From contig NZ_CP072934.1 of NCBI RefSeq assembly GCF_024453815.1, forward strand, positions 2,232,001 through 2,296,000: 64,000 bases of DNA, written 5' to 3'. Shown here piece by piece: positions 35,906 to 44,290 of the stretch. A program made the translations under genes and the position numbers. The notes under the pieces were generated by a model. It did no database searches. It was given only the letters and a program-made list of their open reading frames with translations, and had not been told where the DNA came from. Source of the DNA: Corynebacterium pseudogenitalium (GTDB lineage: Bacteria > Actinomycetota > Actinomycetes > Mycobacteriales > Mycobacteriaceae). The stretch's first letter is position 1. Every line of letters starts with the position of its first letter.

Positions 35906-36312
35906 AGGCCTTCGATCTCATTATCGAGCTCTCGAATCGCATCGAACTCGTGCCGTGCGCGCGCACGGCACCGCTGCAAGTATGCGACGACGTCTTCCCT
36001 GCGAAGCCGCGTGTGTGACCCGGCTTTGAAGTAATCGATTTCGCCTTCTCGAATCCGTTTCATCAGAGTCGGCCGAGAGATCCCGAGATACTCAGCGGCC
36101 TCAGTGGTGGTGAGTATCTCGGAGGGGCGGGAAAGCGCGACGCTCTCTCCGCGCGCGACCCTGGCCAAGATGGACTCGATAAATGAGGCTAATGCAGGTG
36201 GAAACGTACCGCGCACGGCATCATGAAACGTTTCGGGGTTAGCCACGACCTGGCTGGCCTGCTGCTCGACAGCTTGAGTGACCTCAATTGCCGGATTAGT
36301 TTTCGTTGTCAC
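35902..36312 (-). CDS. Excisionase-family HTH antitoxin
   Basis: 136 aa. Residues ~65-115 form a MerR/excisionase-type winged HTH (ILTTTEAAEYLGISRPTLMK, then GSHTRLRREDVVAYLQ). The N-terminal 60 residues are acidic and helical. Proteins of this type precede PIN toxins and repress their own operon. The stop overlaps the toxin start by 4 bases. AGGTGAAGCGCTGTG lies just upstream of the start. Confidence 0.7.
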   Translation of the reverse strand: MTTKTNPAIEVTQAVEQQASQVVANPETFHDAVRGTFPPALASFIESILARVARGESVALSRPSEILTTTEAAEYLGISRPTLMKRIREGEIDYFKAGSHTRLRREDVVAYLQRCRARARHEFDAIRELDNEIEGL

Positions 36313-36382
36313 AGCGCTTCACCTCCAGAGGGTTTACACTTATAACTGTAACATCCACACCATAAACGTGCAACCCGCCGTA

Positions 36383-37744
36383 CTACGCCACCATCTGCCA
36401 GACCGTCACGCAAATAATCACGATGCCCAGGCCGAACACGAAGATCGCCTCCGGCTGGTTGGCGTAATGACGGAAGGCGGTCGCGTGGCGGAAGAGGAGC
36501 ATCGGCACGATGTAGACCAGCAAAGTAATGAAGATACCGCCGACGACCGAAATCAAATCCAGGATTGACGGGTTGAAGATGGCGACAGCGACCGTCGATA
36601 CGAAGACGAAGAGATAGATGCCCGCGCGGACCGCACGCGGATTCCACTTCTCCGAAGCCTTCGGCGCGACCGCGCGCAGCAAATACTGCGTGCCCTCCTC
36701 CGTGCCAAGCATGTGCCCGAAGTACGACGACGCAATCGCACACAGCGCGACCACCGGAGTCACCACCGCCATGAACGGGGCATTCGTCGTGTTGGCGAAG
36801 TAGGAAAGGACCGGAATGTTCTCCTCGCGCACGGCGGCCATGCCATCCGCGCCGAGGGCGAGCGTGCAGGACCAGACGAAGAACATCGTGAAGCTGACCA
36901 GGAGCGTACAAGTGATCAACTCAATCTTGGAGACCTCCTTCTCCGTACCGGCCACATCACCGTCGTGCGACTTCTGCACATCCAACGCCGACTGCGACAC
37001 CGCCGCCATATGCGAAAAGGAAAACACCAGCACAGGCAGCACAAACAGCATCGCCTTCCACAGCGGCACATCCGACTTGTACGCCATGAAACTCTCCAGA
37101 TCCCAGTACGGAATCAAGTACAGGGAGACGGCAGCGAGCGCCACGATCAGCGGATACACCAGCAGATTCGCGAACCACAGCGTCGCCTTCTTGCCGAGGG
37201 CGTAGGCGCCCGTCATCACGCCGACGCAAATCGTGGCCAGCAGCCAACGGTCCACGTGCGGGCCGCCCATCTGGTTCACGATGAAACTGTCCATCGTGTT
37301 CGTCACCGAAACGCCATAAATCAGCACGATGGGGTAGATGGCGAGCCAATACATCAGCGCCGTGGCCAGGCCACGCTTCCGCCCAGCCAGGGAAGTGATG
37401 ACCTGCAGCACGTCCAGGCCCTTCACCGGCGACGCCGACACAATCCTCGAATACATCCGATGCGAGAAAAACACCATTGGTCCAACCAGAATCGTCGCAA
37501 GCAGGAGGGGCCAGAAGCCGAAGGAGCCGGCGTCGATAGGCAGGAAGAGGATTCCGGCGCCGACGGCGGTGCCGAACAGCGTAATCGCCCACGACCAGGT
37601 ACTACCGTCCGGAGACGGGGCTCGGCGCGTACGGCGGATCTCGCGCTTGTCCGCCGGTGTGAGGTTCTCCAGCTCGAACTCGTCAGCGGCAACCTCCTGG
37701 TGCTCGCTGCTGAAAGGTACGGGGTCCGTGGCGCGCTCGCTCAT
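36383..37744 (-). CDS. SdaC/HAAP-type amino acid (serine) transporter
   Basis: About 453 aa with eleven hydrophobic segments after a ~50-residue charged N-terminus. Family marks are TLFGTAVGAGILFLPIDAG in helix 1, SRIVSASPVKGLDVLQVITS and VFSFSHMAAVSQSALDVQ in the middle of the protein, as in the hydroxy/aromatic amino acid permease family (SdaC, TdcC). It probably imports serine or threonine with H+ or Na+. The ATG at 37744 has AGAGAGGATTTC directly upstream and is preferred over one 36 bases earlier. Confidence 0.75.
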   Translation of the reverse strand: MSERATDPVPFSSEHQEVAADEFELENLTPADKREIRRTRRAPSPDGSTWSWAITLFGTAVGAGILFLPIDAGSFGFWPLLLATILVGPMVFFSHRMYSRIVSASPVKGLDVLQVITSLAGRKRGLATALMYWLAIYPIVLIYGVSVTNTMDSFIVNQMGGPHVDRWLLATICVGVMTGAYALGKKATLWFANLLVYPLIVALAAVSLYLIPYWDLESFMAYKSDVPLWKAMLFVLPVLVFSFSHMAAVSQSALDVQKSHDGDVAGTEKEVSKIELITCTLLVSFTMFFVWSCTLALGADGMAAVREENIPVLSYFANTTNAPFMAVVTPVVALCAIASSYFGHMLGTEEGTQYLLRAVAPKASEKWNPRAVRAGIYLFVFVSTVAVAIFNPSILDLISVVGGIFITLLVYIVPMLLFRHATAFRHYANQPEAIFVFGLGIVIICVTVWQMVA

Positions 37745-37824
37745 GAAATCCTCTCTCGCTCGACAATAATGTGACCCCACACACCTTAGCCGATGAATGA
37801 AATTGAGCTAACTTATCGACGGCC

Positions 37825-37890
37825 AGCTGCGCGGAAGCTTGGGCGGAAGGTGTCGAAAACTGTCCTTAGCGATTTTGTGAACAGAATTGC
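37825..37890 (+). repeat. Family B repeat
   Basis: GCGGAAGCTTGGGCGGAAGGT followed by GCGATTTTGTGAACAGAATTGC. It lies immediately before the 3' end of the Xre gene, in the same orientation as all other copies. Confidence 0.65.
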
Positions 37891-37896
37891 GCCTCG

Positions 37897-38121
37897 CTAT
37901 CGGAGTGCCTCCGGAACGTGCTGTACCGCCACCACATCCAAGCCAAGCACAGCCAGCACGGCCTCAACCTTATCCAGCCGGACAGAACGTTTTCCCTGCT
38001 CAAACTCTCGAATGAACCGTTCCGACACCATCGACAGGTCGGCCACGTCCGCCTGCGTCAGGCGCATGGCACGGCGTTGCTCGCGAGCCTGCTCGCCGAG
38101 ACTGCGGGGCGTGGGGGACAT
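37897..38121 (-). CDS. Xre/HipB-type transcriptional regulator
   Basis: 74 aa. One HTH_3 domain: LGEQAREQRRAMRLTQADVA, DLSMVSERFIREFEQGKRSV, then KVEAVLAVLGLDV. This is the HipB/Y4mF-like antitoxin layout. The frame is open to 38256, but the upstream extension runs through the operators, so the ATG at 38121 is chosen. Two perfect palindromes flank its promoter, indicating autorepression. No HipA kinase follows; the divergent two-gene cassette at 38420 is the only candidate partner. Confidence 0.65.
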   Translation of the reverse strand: MSPTPRSLGEQAREQRRAMRLTQADVADLSMVSERFIREFEQGKRSVRLDKVEAVLAVLGLDVVAVQHVPEALR

Positions 38122-38172
38122 GGGGGCCTTTCGGTGTTGTGATTCTGGAGGGGTTTCGGCCTTTTGGAGTTT

Positions 38173-38188
38173 CGGCACGATCGTGCCG
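38173..38188. promoter_or_regulatory. Operator 1 (perfect 16-bp palindrome)
   Basis: CGGCACGATCGTGCCG, preceded by GTTT as in the second copy. It lies 5-10 bases downstream of the predicted transcription start of the Xre gene on the minus strand. Confidence 0.7.
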
Positions 38189-38194
38189 TTTTGA

Positions 38195-38223
38195 AGTATA
38201 TTGTGCGGAATAGTGGTGCGCAA
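38195..38223 (-). promoter_or_regulatory. Promoter of the Xre gene between its operators
   Basis: Minus-strand TTGCGC (38223-38218) and TATACT (38200-38195) with a 17-base spacer. Both hexamers lie exactly between the two palindromes, a layout that permits looping or double-site repression. Confidence 0.6.
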
Positions 38224-38233
38224 GAGGCAGTTT

Positions 38234-38249
38234 CGGCACGATCGTGCCG
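38234..38249. promoter_or_regulatory. Operator 2 (perfect 16-bp palindrome)
   Basis: Second identical CGGCACGATCGTGCCG with flanking AGTTT. The centre-to-centre distance to operator 1 is 61 bases, close to six helical turns, so both sites face the same side of the DNA. Confidence 0.7.
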
Positions 38250-38419
38250 GTTTCACGGAGTTTGGTCAGCATCGCATTCACGAGGAAAATCCAGAAACAT
38301 ATCGCACGTTTGTTCCATATCGTTTGGGGGTGGCAGGATCCGTTTGTCCTTTGCAAAGTTAAGATAAAGGCATATAGTTCATTTTCAATTTTCACTTGCC
38401 CTACTCGAAAGGAGCGATC

Positions 38420-38620
38420 ATGACCGCCCCGCTCGTTGAAAATCTGTCGAAAGAAGCTGCACGTCATGAGCTTGCTGAACTCAAAAAGTCGATCGAATCC
38501 CTTTCTGGGGACTCGTTCGAAGAGTTTGAAGAGCGTGCGGACAACTACAATCTCACACCCCGTGAATTCGCCGTGTGGGAGCGTGTTTCGGAACTGCGCT
38601 GGCTCCTTGGCGATGACTAA
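38420..38620 (+). CDS. Small acidic helical protein, first gene of an unknown pair
   Basis: 66 aa, strongly helical and acidic (LSKEAARHELAELKKSIESL and SFEEFEERADNYNLTPREFA). AAAGGAGCGATC precedes the ATG. It ends inside the start region of the next gene (8-base overlap), so the pair is co-translated. Composition and size are antitoxin-like. I do not recognise the family. It is divergent from the Xre regulator and lies about 170 bases from operator 2. Confidence 0.5.
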   Translation: MTAPLVENLSKEAARHELAELKKSIESLSGDSFEEFEERADNYNLTPREFAVWERVSELRWLLGDD

Positions 38621-39365
38621 AAACGCTGAGCAATTACAGGCCCTGGTCGCCGAGTTCAGCGCAGACCTCGCCGCTACGGTGGAAGCCTTCACCGGACAGC
38701 ATTTTGAGTTTAGTAGCAAAATAGTTGAGAACGGCAGCATTTCGATCCGCCTAAAGCAGATAGAGGACCGTGTAGGCATCATTCCTCTATCTTGGAACGG
38801 GCACGTAATACTCGGATTGCGTCCGACGTTTAAATGCACCTGGGATTCAACTCACAGTTTCTTGGCCGTGGAGAACTCCAGCTTCGCTGTTCACGCTCAA
38901 GCAAAATCAAACGACGAACCGCTTTTCAGAGTTGAGTACGACCGCAACAAAAGCAACAGACCGAGTTCGCACTTCCACGTTCACGCGCATCGGGACGAAG
39001 TAGCCCACCTTCTAGGCCTAACAAAGAAGTTGGATTCAACGAACGATCAGAAGATAAAGAAATTTACTTCGGAATTCCCTCGACTCTCAAAAATCCATTT
39101 CCCTACTGGTGGGCACCGTTTCCGCCCGTCATTGGAAGATGTCTTAGAGAGCCTCCGCCAGGAGTTCAACCTCGATACCGATCTAGGCAGATGGAAAGCG
39201 CACCTAAATAAGTCACGCTTGAAATGGCGAAAGATCCAAACAGCAGCCGTTATACGCGACTGTCCTCAAACGGCATACGAGATACTCGTGAATGAGTTCC
39301 AAATGCCCGTGCCCGAAAATTGGGAATGCCCGTCGGATAACGACGCCAAAATCGTTCGAGATTGA
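38613..39365 (+). CDS. Unknown protein with His-rich motif, second gene of the pair
   Basis: 250 aa, soluble, AT-richer than neighbours. A notable segment is SSHFHVHAHRDEVAHLLGL (about residues 118-136), whose alternating His could bind metal, followed by a conserved-looking FPTGGHRFRPSLEDVLESL. No signal peptide or membrane helix. The ATG at 38613 overlaps the upstream stop. The function is unknown; a toxin-like or sensor role is a guess from the paired layout. Confidence 0.5.
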   Translation: MTKNAEQLQALVAEFSADLAATVEAFTGQHFEFSSKIVENGSISIRLKQIEDRVGIIPLSWNGHVILGLRPTFKCTWDSTHSFLAVENSSFAVHAQAKSNDEPLFRVEYDRNKSNRPSSHFHVHAHRDEVAHLLGLTKKLDSTNDQKIKKFTSEFPRLSKIHFPTGGHRFRPSLEDVLESLRQEFNLDTDLGRWKAHLNKSRLKWRKIQTAAVIRDCPQTAYEILVNEFQMPVPENWECPSDNDAKIVRD

Positions 39366-39375
39366 ACGGAAGAGG

Positions 39376-39882
39376 TTAGAGGGCGGGGCGCCGGTAGATG
39401 AACTCGTGGTCGCGGTGATTGCCGACCTTGAAGAAGTACTCGCCAGCCTTGGAGAAGCCGTAGCGGTGATAGAAACGCTGCGCCCCAAAGTTCTGCGACC
39501 AGACCCCGAGCCACGCGGTACGCGGACCGATCCAGTCGAGGACGAGCTCAATGAGGGTGGAGCCGAGGCCGGACTGTTGGTGATCGGCAAGGAGGTAGAG
39601 GCGTTTGAGCTCGCGGTCTTCGGGGAGGACGTCGGGGTGGGGGAGGCTGCAGGGCCCAGCGAGGGCGTAGCCCACGAGGGCGCCGTTGTCCTCGACGACC
39701 CAGGTGGCGTGGTCGGGGTCGGCGAGGAGGATTTTGTGTTTCTGCAGGTCGTAGGCCTCGTTGAGGAAGGCTGCGAGGTCGGCGGGGTCGTAGAGGTGGC
39801 CGAAGGTCTGCGTGAACGTGGCGATAGACAGTTCGACGAGGGCTTCGGCGTCGTCGGGCCTGGCGCGGCGGATCGTAGGCAT
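39376..39882 (-). CDS. GNAT-family N-acetyltransferase
   Basis: 168 aa. Opens TIRRARPDDAEALVELSIAT, typical of GNAT beta1-alpha1. The acetyl-CoA site is in LKRLYLLADHQQSGLGSTLI, where QQSGLGS replaces the usual Q/RxxGxG/A. NFGAQRFYHRYGFSKAGE gives the final strand-helix motif. It transfers acetyl from acetyl-CoA to an amine; the substrate is unknown. It resembles the YjaB/SpeG-like single-domain group. Confidence 0.8.
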   Translation of the reverse strand: MPTIRRARPDDAEALVELSIATFTQTFGHLYDPADLAAFLNEAYDLQKHKILLADPDHATWVVEDNGALVGYALAGPCSLPHPDVLPEDRELKRLYLLADHQQSGLGSTLIELVLDWIGPRTAWLGVWSQNFGAQRFYHRYGFSKAGEYFFKVGNHRDHEFIYRRPAL

Positions 39883-39919
39883 GGGGACAGGATAGGGGAA
39901 GGGATAGGCGTCACAAACG

Positions 39920-39958
39920 GAGTCGGGAATTTGTGAACAGAATTGCAGATGGGAGTAA
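39920..39958 (+). repeat. Family B repeat
   Basis: CGGAGTCGGGAATTTGTGAACAG continues AATTGCAGATGGGAGTAAT. It is in the spacer upstream of the GNAT gene. The CGGAGTCGGG head and the AGATGGGAGTAAT tail define the second subfamily. Confidence 0.7.
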
Positions 39959-40051
39959 TCCGGGCTTAAGGGACATTAGGGCGCAGCGGAAGACGTTTGG
40001 TGGGACAGTGGGGCGTCGATAAGCAAGAGTCCCTGCGGTACCGTGGGCTGC

Positions 40052-40156
40052 GTGACTGATGCACTTGCACCGAAGCCTGAAGACCTTTCGATCGACGCGC
40101 CGTCGGAGCTGCGCGAGCAGGGCTACGACCCGGTGGCTGCGGGCAAGGCTTCGTGA
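40052..40156 (+). CDS. Very short open frame, possible 5' remnant
   Basis: 34 codons from a GTG: MTDALAPKPEDLSIDAPSEL and REQGYDPVAAGKAS, ending 9 bases before the ribosome site of the DUF488 gene. The sequence reads like a natural N-terminus that was cut off, or a small cotranscribed peptide. There is no ribosome site before the GTG. Low confidence. Confidence 0.3.
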   Translation: MTDALAPKPEDLSIDAPSELREQGYDPVAAGKAS

Positions 40157-40168
40157 TCTAGGAGGATT

Positions 40169-40600
40169 ATGCGAATTTACACACTCGGGTTTTCACACAA
40201 GAGCGCGGAGGAGTTCTTCGACATTCTGCGCGAGTCCGGCGTGCGGCGCGTGGTGGATATTCGCCGCTCCAACACGAATCAGCTCGCCGGGTTTACCAAG
40301 AAGGACGACCTGCGCTACTTCCTGCGGGTCATCCTGGACATGCCGTACACGCACGAGCTCGCTCTCGCGCCGTCAGCGGATCTGATGCACGCGTATCGGC
40401 ATGACGAGGTTGGCTTCGATGAGTTTTCGAAGCAGTTGCGCGAGGAGTACGACGCTGGGGAGGTTTCGTCCCTGGACCGCTCGCTTTTTGACGACGCCGT
40501 GCTGCTTTGCTCCGAAGCAGACCCCTCCACCTGCCATCGGTTAGTTGCCGCCGAGTACCTCGCCGAAGTTTGGGACGACGTGGAGATCGTGCACCTTTAG
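40169..40600 (+). CDS. DUF488 protein
   Basis: 143 aa. Starts MRIYTLGFSHKSAEEFFDIL, matching the family's IYTIGhS opening, then VRRVVDIRRSNTNQLAGFTK. The C-terminal AVLLCSEADPSTCHRLVAAE gives the C-E-x5-C-H-R motif conserved in DUF488. The biochemical role is unknown. An excellent ribosome site (TAGGAGG, 5-6 bases before ATG) is present. Confidence 0.8.
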   Translation: MRIYTLGFSHKSAEEFFDILRESGVRRVVDIRRSNTNQLAGFTKKDDLRYFLRVILDMPYTHELALAPSADLMHAYRHDEVGFDEFSKQLREEYDAGEVSSLDRSLFDDAVLLCSEADPSTCHRLVAAEYLAEVWDDVEIVHL

Positions 40601-40615
40601 GGGCTATGTTTGGGC

Positions 40616-41047
40616 TTAGCTGTCCTGCTCGCCGTGGCGTTCGCCCGTAAGCATGCTGAGCAGCAAAATGTTGCCCGCCGACAGAGCGTTATCCGGGCAG
40701 TACACCGCGTGTGGCACATACGCGCGCAGGTGGACAACTTCTCCCTGCTTGAGCGGGAAACGCTCGCCGCCGCACTCGAACTCGAGGGACCCGTTGAGGC
40801 ACTGCACGGTGATCGGGTGGGCCGCCTTGTGAGCCGGCAACGTCTGGCCAGGGCAGAAATTGAAGACGATAAGGTTCGCGCCGTCGCCCTGCAGCAGTCG
40901 CTTGACCCCTGGCCGCGCGTTGTCTGGCCGCGGAGCAACGGCGTTGATCGTCTGGATGCAGGTGGCGCGGTCGATCGAGCCTGTCGAGTCTGCAGCACCA
41001 AACACTTCGGGGCGGTTGACGGGGAGGTCATCTTTTGGCTGAGACAT
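40616..41047 (-). CDS. Cupin-domain protein
   Basis: About 143 aa. Single cupin barrel: NFCPGQTLPAHKAAHPITVQ supplies the first motif with a His pair, CLNGSLEFECGGERFPLKQG follows, and EVVHLRAYVPHAVYCPDNAL supplies the second motif with HAV. It may bind a metal and a small ligand; no specific activity can be named. The frame is open to 41104; the ATG at 41047 is preferred because the upstream part is low-complexity. Confidence 0.65.
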   Translation of the reverse strand: MSQPKDDLPVNRPEVFGAADSTGSIDRATCIQTINAVAPRPDNARPGVKRLLQGDGANLIVFNFCPGQTLPAHKAAHPITVQCLNGSLEFECGGERFPLKQGEVVHLRAYVPHAVYCPDNALSAGNILLLSMLTGERHGEQDS

Positions 41048-41119
41048 CGTTGATCCAATCTGTGGGGTATCGGGGGTGGTGGTGTCTGGGCGTTTACGCA
41101 CCATGTTATCGGCTCAGTC

Positions 41120-41370
41120 CGCAGAGTGTGGCGTACGCAGGATGACTCGTTGGCGGGGCTGACGTTTGGTCAGTGGATGCATCTTCTCCCCAAGCCTCAT
41201 GCGGGAGAACGCAATGCTCGCGTAATTCTTTGGAATGAGGCGCTTGAACCGAACCTCTCGCCCTATGGCCGAAGCTCCAGTAATCGCAGGCGTTTCCAAA
41301 GCCAGGCGCTTGCGGTCAAAGAACTACGCAACCGAGCTACTCATCGACGCCCGCTAGTCAAAATTGAGTC
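41120..41370 (+). pseudogene. Broken Abi-like gene
   Basis: The fragment encodes DDSLAGLTFGQWMHLLPKPH, ILWNEALEPNLS and AVKELRNRATHRRPLVKIES, matching the HDDLVAALTFGSWRHLIPKP to RNxxxH part of the 15.6-kb Abi-like protein. The N-terminal ~110 residues are missing and the frame then runs into unrelated sequence. It is the third Abi-like locus in the window, here dead. Confidence 0.65.
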
Positions 41371-41564
41371 AACACGACCCACCGTAGGTGATGATGGGGC
41401 CGAATCGCGCCAACTGCACTGCGATCAACCGGATTCTACGGCGCATGGCGACGACTACGCTCACCCGCCCCAAACCGTGCTCCCCACCGAAGCGATGGGG
41501 GGCTCAAGCGAGTTCACCGGGCGGCGGATCGTTGGCCCCGCTATGTTGCATGCCGCGATTATCG

Positions 41565-41660
41565 ACGGCACGCTCGCCCAGTGGGTGCGGAGGCTGGAGG
41601 CCTTCTGAAGTAGTTGCCTCCAGCGGAGTCGGGATTTTGTGAACAGAATTGCAGATGGGA
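41565..41660 (+). repeat. Gene-end module plus family B core, copy 1
   Basis: Encodes TLAQWVRRLEAF and a stop, then CGGAGTCGGGATTTTGTGAA and CAGAATTGCAGATGGGAG. The same combination of coding tail and repeat occurs at 47333-47440, so a larger block was duplicated. Confidence 0.7.
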
Positions 41661-41742
41661 GTAATGGGGGTTGAGGCACTACACAGTCGCTGCTCAATTC
41701 AGTTCACTAGTATCCCGTTTTCGGTTGGGGCAGGGCAGGGGG

Positions 41743-43797
41743 TTAGCGGTTCCGGTTCAGGAAGCGCTCCGCGGCACTGCTTCCCTCTACGGCGGTGAAG
41801 GCTTTGCCGGGCTCGGAGGAGCACCAGTCGTAAAGGATGGCAGAGGCGGCAGCTAAACCGAAGATCACTGCGGCGACCGTGCCGATACGCTGGACGTTCG
41901 GGTCAGAAGCAATCTCCTGGAACCTCCGGTTCGCTTCCTCTAATTGGGCGCGGAGGGCGGCGGAGGGGTCGTCGTTACGCGGAGTGCGACCATTGCGACC
42001 GCGATCTGGCGAATCCTGCTGGAACGCTGCCTGAATATCCGCATTGATGCGTGCGAGCTGCTCATTCAGCGCACCGGCGTACGGGCGGGCGAGCTCACCG
42101 CCAACCGCCGCGAGCACACCCACCGGCACGAAATAGAACAATGGCGACGCCAACGCGTTAGCGAAGCAGCGCTCGGCAGTCTTGCCAGGCGCGGTCGGGG
42201 TCGACGTTGCGGTGACGGTCGGCGTGGGATCCTGCGGGTCCGCCGGAGCAACCGGAGTCGTGGTGACAGTGGTCGTGACGGTCTCCGTGGCCTTTTCGGT
42301 CGTTGTGGTGGTCGTCGTAGTGGTCTCGGTTGCTGTGGCCGTTACGGTGGTCGGGGTGGTCTCCTTGGTGGTCACCGTGGTTGTTTCGGTGGTCGGCTCA
42401 GGGACCTTCTTCGTAACGGTGGTCGGGGTGATCTCCTTGGTGGTCACCGTGGCGGTTTCGGTGGTCGGCTCAGGGGCCTTCTCCGTCGTCGTCGCGGTCT
42501 CAGTCACCGTCGTTGGAGAGCAATCGCAGTCTGCGGTCGTGGTCGCGGTGGTAGTTGCCGTCGTCGTCGCAGTCGTCGTCGCCGTGGTCGTCGCCGTGGT
42601 GGTTGCGGTCGTCGTTGCCGTGGTGGTTGCGGTGGTAGTCGCCGTCGTAGTTGCCGTCGTAGTTACGGTGGGCGTTGGCGTCTCGGCAGGCGAGGTCGGG
42701 GCTTCCGGCGCTGAGATTTGGGTCTTGGCGGTCTCACGCTTGATTGGGTTCATGATGACGCCGCCGACGTAGCTGCTGTAAATATCCGACGGGTACACCT
42801 CCGTCATCGAACAATGACGCTGGTTATCGTATACGGGCTGCTCGATGACTACGCGGCTACCGCTAGGAAGGAACACCTGCCCAAGCGTTTTGTTCAGGTC
42901 GGCGCGATTGAGGTTCAAACCCCAGTCGTAAGTTTGCTGCCAAGTCGTGTTTTTATACTGCTCATTGCGCTTCTCCAACGTTCTCGGGTCTGTCAACCGT
43001 CCCTCAGCGTCGAACTCACCAGCTTTGCCGGTGACCTTCTTGCCGTCGGCGTCAAAAATGGTAATGGTGGCGTCGCCAAGCTGAACATTGGCTGGGTCGA
43101 TGACGCCGAGGAAAAGCTCGGTAAGCCAGGCGCCGTATTCACCAGCGTGGAGTTCGTATTCCGTCTTGGCAATCCAGGTGCACTTGCCGTCAACTTCCTG
43201 AGGCGAAACAGTACGCTTACCCGGGACAGCGTCGAAAGAGAACTCCGGATTAATCAGCGCTTGGGCAGCGCCAGAAAACGTCAAAGTCTCACCCGCGGGA
43301 GCATCTTTCGTTGCTTTGACGGGGACGGTGATCTGGAAGTTGCCTTTCTCGCCCATAGCGCCACGAAGGTCTACTTCGTACGACCCTGACGGGAGTTGAT
43401 TAAACGCCAGAGTGCCCAAGGACTGGCCATTGATGTTTACTGCCGCTTGGTCGGCAAGCTCGATGCCGTCTGGCAGCGTTACCTCAACAGTGAAGCCTAA
43501 AATGTTGGATTGACCAGGTTGAGCAGCTGCGTCCCCAGCAGGAAACGGCGCCTCCGCTGTTCCCGAAATCGTTATATTAAACGTGTCACCAGCTTTGACC
43601 TCGTCCGCCTTATCCGTTTCGACCTTCACGTCCACAGCCGGAATCTTCGCCGCGTCTGTCACATCGGGGCTCGGCTGCATGCCTGCAGTGTCTTGCTTCT
43701 CCACATACGCGCCCGCCACCGGGCCACCCACCGCAGTAATTGACCCGCACGCAATAGCGATGGCACCACACAGCGCAACCAGTTTCTTCCGGTTCAT
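41743..43797 (-). CDS. Large Thr-rich surface protein
   Basis: 684 aa. Signal peptide (MNRKKLVALCGAIAIACGSI, cleavage near GAYV). A ~340-residue extracellular region of beta-rich domains (TFNITISGTAEAPFPAGDAA, later KCTWIAKTEYELHAGEYGAW). A Thr-rich stalk (about 375-545) includes about eleven TTTA units encoded by 12-bp tandem repeats, with a central DCDC. The C-terminal corynebacterial module has ERCFANALASPLFYFVPVG, a charged linker and a last hydrophobic helix VAAVIFGLAAASAILYDW. There is no LPxTG motif, so it is probably held by the C-terminal helices. Likely adhesin or surface-layer-type protein with length-variable stalk. Confidence 0.7.
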   Translation of the reverse strand: MNRKKLVALCGAIAIACGSITAVGGPVAGAYVEKQDTAGMQPSPDVTDAAKIPAVDVKVETDKADEVKAGDTFNITISGTAEAPFPAGDAAAQPGQSNILGFTVEVTLPDGIELADQAAVNINGQSLGTLAFNQLPSGSYEVDLRGAMGEKGNFQITVPVKATKDAPAGETLTFSGAAQALINPEFSFDAVPGKRTVSPQEVDGKCTWIAKTEYELHAGEYGAWLTELFLGVIDPANVQLGDATITIFDADGKKVTGKAGEFDAEGRLTDPRTLEKRNEQYKNTTWQQTYDWGLNLNRADLNKTLGQVFLPSGSRVVIEQPVYDNQRHCSMTEVYPSDIYSSYVGGVIMNPIKRETAKTQISAPEAPTSPAETPTPTVTTTATTTATTTATTTATTTATTTATTTATTTATTTATTTATTTADCDCSPTTVTETATTTEKAPEPTTETATVTTKEITPTTVTKKVPEPTTETTTVTTKETTPTTVTATATETTTTTTTTTEKATETVTTTVTTTPVAPADPQDPTPTVTATSTPTAPGKTAERCFANALASPLFYFVPVGVLAAVGGELARPYAGALNEQLARINADIQAAFQQDSPDRGRNGRTPRNDDPSAALRAQLEEANRRFQEIASDPNVQRIGTVAAVIFGLAAASAILYDWCSSEPGKAFTAVEGSSAAERFLNRNR

Positions 43798-44147
43798 TTT
43801 CTATTTCTCCACAAATCTGCACAACGCCGAACACAGGCGACTTACACGGATAACAATAACCCTTTGCAGACGGTTTTAATAGAGCTTTAATTATCGACGC
43901 CTCTCCGCACCCCGGGTGCCCAGTGCGCTCCGCATGCTACTTCGGTCTCGTCGACCAATGCTGGTCACGGAGTTTTCGGCCCATTCTGAGTATCTGGGCC
44001 GATTTCGCGGTTCGGCGATCGGCGAATCGGAGACATGAGGGCAGAAGGGGATTAGGCAGTGGGTGGGGGATGTGCTTCACGCACGGAGTCGGGAATTCGT
44101 GAACAGAATTGCAGATGGAGAGCGACGGGAATGGGGAGATAAAAGAT
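43798..44147. repeat. Spacer with lone inverted-repeat arm and family B copy
   Basis: GTCGACCAATGCTGGTCA at 43958-43975 is one arm of the nested repeat seen at 15062-15140. GGCCCATTCTGAGTATCTGGGCC is a small hairpin. CGGAGTCGGGAATTCGTGAA then CAGAATTGCAGATGG (core 44099-44112) is a family B copy. No gene seen. Confidence 0.6.
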
Positions 44148-44167
44148 GGCCCCGATTGCTCGGGGCC
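44148..44167 (-). terminator. Terminator of the broken minus-strand gene
   Basis: GGCCCCGATTGCTCGGGGCC has 7-8 paired bases and a short loop. Read leftward it is followed by ATCTTTTATC. It lies about 120 bases after the stop at 44291. Confidence 0.55.
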
Positions 44168-44290
44168 AGAGCCTATTTGCCTTGCAGCTCGAGGTACTCG
44201 CCATAGACAAGGATGCCTCGCGGACTCGAGACAGTCCGCAAGCTCTACGAACTCTCGTGTCCGCGTGGCTGTCTCTAAAGCTGGTTTCTT

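Noticed and set aside
41944..42772. Long Gly/Arg and Val-rich frames opposite the surface protein
   Set aside because: They are translations of the Thr-codon repeats on the other strand and have no gene-like start.
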